From: Porphyromonadaceae bacterium UBA7207
GTDB taxonomy: Bacteria > Bacteroidota > Bacteroidia > Bacteroidales > Muribaculaceae
Reading direction: 5' to 3'
Assembly: GCA_002490635.1 (NCBI GenBank)
Contig: DKUJ01000017.1
Location: forward strand, 50,739 to 85,386
Length of the DNA stretch: 34,648 nt
The position numbers and the translations under genes are program-made. The notes beneath the pieces are model-generated. The model was not told the origin of the DNA, made no database searches, and saw only the letters and a program-made list of their open reading frames with translations. How positions within the stretch are numbered: the first letter of the stretch is position 1; each line of letters opens with the position of its first letter. Below, piece by piece: positions 33,001-34,648 of this stretch.

Positions 33001-34600
33001 CGACAACGGCGGCTCGGCCGATATCGTAGCCATCGAAGCCCGCGAAGTAGGTACCACCGACTACACGGTTCTTCTCTCGAGCACACGCAACGAGCTCTGC
33101 AACAATAACGAAGGCTGGAGCACAATCTCCGCACCCCTCACCGGCTTCGAAGGCAAAGTTGTCCAGGTTCGCCTGCGTGCAGTCACCAAACAGTATATAT
33201 GGCATGCATTCGACGCCATCAAGGTTGCTTCCATGGTTGGCAACGACCTCAAGGCTCACTCCGTATCGGCTCCCGCCAAGGTTAATGCAGGCGAAGCATA
33301 CACCGCCAGCGTGAAAGTTGTGAACGAAGGCTTCAACGCAGCCACCGCTTTCAACGTGGAACTCTATGCCGACGGCAAGCTCGTAGAAAGCAAGCCTGTT
33401 GAAACCCTCGCTCCCGGCAACAGCACCAATGTGGAATTCGGCCTCAACATGCACGCTCTGGCAGAAGAACCTGTATCGCTCCACGCTGTGGTTGTGTACA
33501 GCGCCGACGAAAATGCAGACAACAACACCACCGAAGCCATCACCGTTTCGCCCAAGGTATCCACACTGCCGGCAGTCACCGACCTCAAAGGCGAGATAAA
33601 AGCCGAAGGTGCCGTCCTCAGCTGGTCCGAGCCCAACCTTGAAGGCGGTGTTGCCGAAACCAAGACCGACGATATGGAAAGCTACGAAGGATTCGCCCAC
33701 GAAGCCGAAGGCTGGACATTCGTCGACGTCGACGGCAAGAATGTCGGCGGCTTCCAGAACACCGACATTCCCGGCCTCACCCCCGGTGAAAGCACAGCAA
33801 GCTTCTTCGTATTCGAGGCAAGCAGCACCTATCCCCAGTTCAACCAGAGCTTCGCCGCCCACAGCGGCACCAAGTATCTGGCCTCCATGTTCGCCTATGA
33901 CGACTCACAGGTCGACGACTGGGCCATCTCTCCCGCACTGAGCGGCAACGCACAGACCATCAGCTTCTACGCAAAGAGCTACTCCAAAGACTATCCCGAA
34001 AAGATTGAAGTTCTCTACAGCACCGGCAGCCTCTCTCCCGCCGACTTCGTAAGCGTGAAGGCTCTCTCCACCGTGCCCGCCGACTGGACACTGTATGAAG
34101 CCGAACTGCCCGCCGGCGCCGCCTACTTCGCAATCCGCAGCTATTCCGCAGGTGCGTTCATGCTCATGATCGACGACGTGACATTTGAATCCGGCAGCGC
34201 CACCGCCAACCTGTCGCTCATCGGCTACAACGTATGGCGCAACGGCGAAAAGCTCACAGCAGAGCCTACCGGCGAAACCACCTTCACCGATGCCAACGCT
34301 CCCTCGGGCAACAACAAGTATGTTGTAACCACTGTCTACGACCGTGGCGAATCCCGTGGCTCCAACACAATCGAGCTCAACAACTCCGGTGTGATTTCCA
34401 TCGAAACCGGCGTGAAGGTCAAAGCAGCCGACGGCAACATCATCGTTACCGGCGCTGAAGGCCAGGCAATCGTTGTCAACAGCGTCGACGGCCGCACCCT
34501 CTTCGCAGGCACCGGCGCAGCCGAAACAAAGGTTGCCGTATCCACCGGCATCTACCTTGTGAAAGTAGGCAACGGAGTCACCAAGCTCATCGTTCGATAA
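30038..34600 (+). CDS. Large secreted adhesin-like protein with choice-of-anchor J, fibronectin and CARDB-like domains and a T9SS-like tail
   Basis: A 1520-residue exported protein with signal peptide MKKILSWIFSAALAMTVAVP. Residues about 90-340 form repeated short beta motifs that could be a propeller (QLYAFTYDAHKEG; YLVKIDKNTAAVTSVGI; YLCEVDLATGAATPVVIF). Fibronectin-like repeats follow at about 355-545 and again near 700-900. Two clear choice-of-anchor J/cleaved-adhesin-like jelly rolls lie at about 548-695 (WLITPPMKLEAGKSYPVSFD; YYLYVDNIAVGEG) and 1208-1387 (WAISPALSGNAQTISFYAKS; FMLMIDDVTFESG), with a weaker third at about 903-1068. A CARDB-like domain spans about 1070-1175. The final 75 residues (AIVVNSVDGRTLFAG, GIYLVKVGNGVTKLIVR) resemble a T9SS type A sorting domain. 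Related domains occur in gingipain/haemagglutinin adhesins. A surface adhesion or carbohydrate-binding role is inferred. No catalytic motif is visible. Confidence 0.87.
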   Translation: MKKILSWIFSAALAMTVAVPAQAQAPAQKAGAHAHSLSATALAKPAETTSTQRFVTPAVRSNSTRTTNALRTVHTGTVAPQRAVVVNANTNLPTINGLIMFAESWGQNLQVGLYTLPSATGGQFTPIWTNTETSTVYSAIALDGVYYTHEYTNFMGFIQFFQVFGYDLDSGEKVYTYEGDGPSCIALGVAKDPTTGNVYGVFYNDDASGYRLCTIEYTEPAPTINTVAALDLSNNFNTLVCDKNGQLYAFTYDAHKEGDNTVVDASYLVKIDKNTAAVTSVGITGQLPVYMSGATVDQTTNRCFWAVSNDSETSGYLCEVDLATGAATPVVIFSDGEEVNGLYVPAPATPGTPDVITNLNASFIDGSLSGNVTFNAPAKNIDGTTAASLTYSVKANGNEVATGSTTYGAAVTAPVTVATAGDYTISVTVKNGTLESKAVKVKCFIGKGTPKAPVATLAYENGTMKLSWEPVTESSDGGYINPAEVTYTVVRFPGEQTVATGIKTTTFSEAIAEPAQITSYYYTVSATYGTATSEGTSNTVTLGSIVPPYSNDFADESSLSGFTIIDANNDGKTWKWHSGAVRASYNSSKTMDDWLITPPMKLEAGKSYPVSFDTYCNGSSFPERIEVKWGNGTTVAAMTNTLMEATVVNTKSDAPIHFEGFISPTTSGTYSIGFHGISDEDMYYLYVDNIAVGEGVSASAPGMVENLTATPDPTGAYSATIAMKAPSKTLAGNALSAIDKVELLRGETVIKTFNAPAPGAALNFTDNVGQAGTVTYTAVAYNSSGKGQSSSTTIFVGTGIPAAPATVNAVETTTDGQVTISWSQVTTDENGNAINPAKVTYDVYIYDGQSRTPIQTGLSTTELTATVLQAGEQSLMQFAVWPVTEAGEGEGNVSPMIPVGTPYEGYFETFANGSISYDLGITRINGSPAWQILKDDSFSDLTSYDADNGFIGMKGETLDCEGAIFTGKISLAGMVNPGVTVAIYNIVGDNGGSADIVAIEAREVGTTDYTVLLSSTRNELCNNNEGWSTISAPLTGFEGKVVQVRLRAVTKQYIWHAFDAIKVASMVGNDLKAHSVSAPAKVNAGEAYTASVKVVNEGFNAATAFNVELYADGKLVESKPVETLAPGNSTNVEFGLNMHALAEEPVSLHAVVVYSADENADNNTTEAITVSPKVSTLPAVTDLKGEIKAEGAVLSWSEPNLEGGVAETKTDDMESYEGFAHEAEGWTFVDVDGKNVGGFQNTDIPGLTPGESTASFFVFEASSTYPQFNQSFAAHSGTKYLASMFAYDDSQVDDWAISPALSGNAQTISFYAKSYSKDYPEKIEVLYSTGSLSPADFVSVKALSTVPADWTLYEAELPAGAAYFAIRSYSAGAFMLMIDDVTFESGSATANLSLIGYNVWRNGEKLTAEPTGETTFTDANAPSGNNKYVVTTVYDRGESRGSNTIELNNSGVISIETGVKVKAADGNIIVTGAEGQAIVVNSVDGRTLFAGTGAAETKVAVSTGIYLVKVGNGVTKLIVR

Positions 34601-34632
34601 ACATTCATCACTGTCTATTCTCCCGAAGGGGG

Positions 34633-34648
34633 CTGCGCCGTGGCGCAG
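34633..34648 (+). terminator. Possible terminator stem cut by the window end
   Basis: CTGCGCC and GGCGCAG, separated by two bases, form an inverted repeat ending at the last base, 32 bases after the adhesin stop. A T-run cannot be checked because the window ends. The fold would need a slightly larger loop by opening the inner pairs. Confidence 0.45.

Noticed and set aside
32189..33862. 557-residue minus-strand open frame within the adhesin gene
   Set aside because: It is Gly/Val/Cys-rich with no motif, antisense to a well-structured secreted protein; a shadow of codon bias.

Overview
The window looks like chromosome from a gut-type member of the Bacteroidales, most plausibly Muribaculaceae or a close relative. 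Four things point there. A type IX secretion (T9SS) sortase, PorU, is present together with secreted proteins that carry T9SS-like C-terminal tails. Bacteroidetes-type promoters recur (a TAnnTTTG -7 element with a TTG/TTTG about 20-22 bases upstream). Envelope genes are typical of the phylum (OstA-like, PpiC/SurA-like, PorT-like barrel, LysM/receptor fusion). Shine-Dalgarno sequences are largely absent. The DNA is visibly GC-rich within genes and AT-rich in the longer gaps (judged by eye, not computed). I saw no tRNA, rRNA, CRISPR array, insertion sequence or phage gene.

Layout. (1) 113-4258, plus strand: a compact oxalate-catabolism operon of formyl-CoA:oxalate CoA-transferase (frc), oxalyl-CoA decarboxylase (oxc) and an AEC-family carrier. 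It has the same order as E. coli yfdW-yfdU-yfdV and ends at a strong terminator. (2) 4332-7594, plus: a duplicated promoter driving a nearly leaderless RsmI-like methyltransferase, followed by a YycJ-like metallo-beta-lactamase-fold hydrolase, uracil phosphoribosyltransferase (upp) and the tRNA t6A dehydratase TcdA. (3) 7797-9188, minus: a secreted protein of unknown function with a T9SS-like tail. (4) 9458-12910, plus: the T9SS sortase PorU. (5) 12963-21082, minus: two transcription units. The upstream one encodes a periplasmic PpiC-type chaperone/isomerase and an OstA-like protein. The downstream one, with its own promoter, encodes an acyltransferase, a membrane metallophosphoesterase, Tex, and a short HPPK-like FolK. 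(6) 21343-23510, plus: a LysM-receptor fusion lipoprotein-like/secreted protein overlapping a PorT-like outer-membrane barrel. (7) 23579-26559, plus: hpt, adk and a long-chain acyl-CoA ligase, ending at a terminator. (8) 26984-34600, plus: two large secreted proteins, an M6-family metalloprotease and a 1520-residue adhesin-like protein, both with T9SS-like C-terminal domains.

How they fit together. The first operon would import oxalate, activate it to oxalyl-CoA using formyl-CoA, and decarboxylate it to regenerate formyl-CoA, releasing formate and CO2. No formate-consuming enzyme or OxlT-type antiporter is in the window. The rest is housekeeping (nucleotide salvage, tRNA and rRNA modification, folate) plus envelope biogenesis. 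PorU and the three tail-bearing secreted proteins form a functional theme: the sortase and its likely clients lie within 27 kb.

Most interesting points: an oxalate operon in a Bacteroidales background; a Frc whose glycine loop and Trp48 position differ from the Oxalobacter enzyme; a long stem-loop between oxc and the transporter; a duplicated promoter that leaves essentially no 5' leader; a perfect 16-bp palindrome inside the hpt promoter; and a short HPPK lacking usual substrate-binding arginines. I did not find a clearly new multi-gene system; these are refinements on recognisable families.
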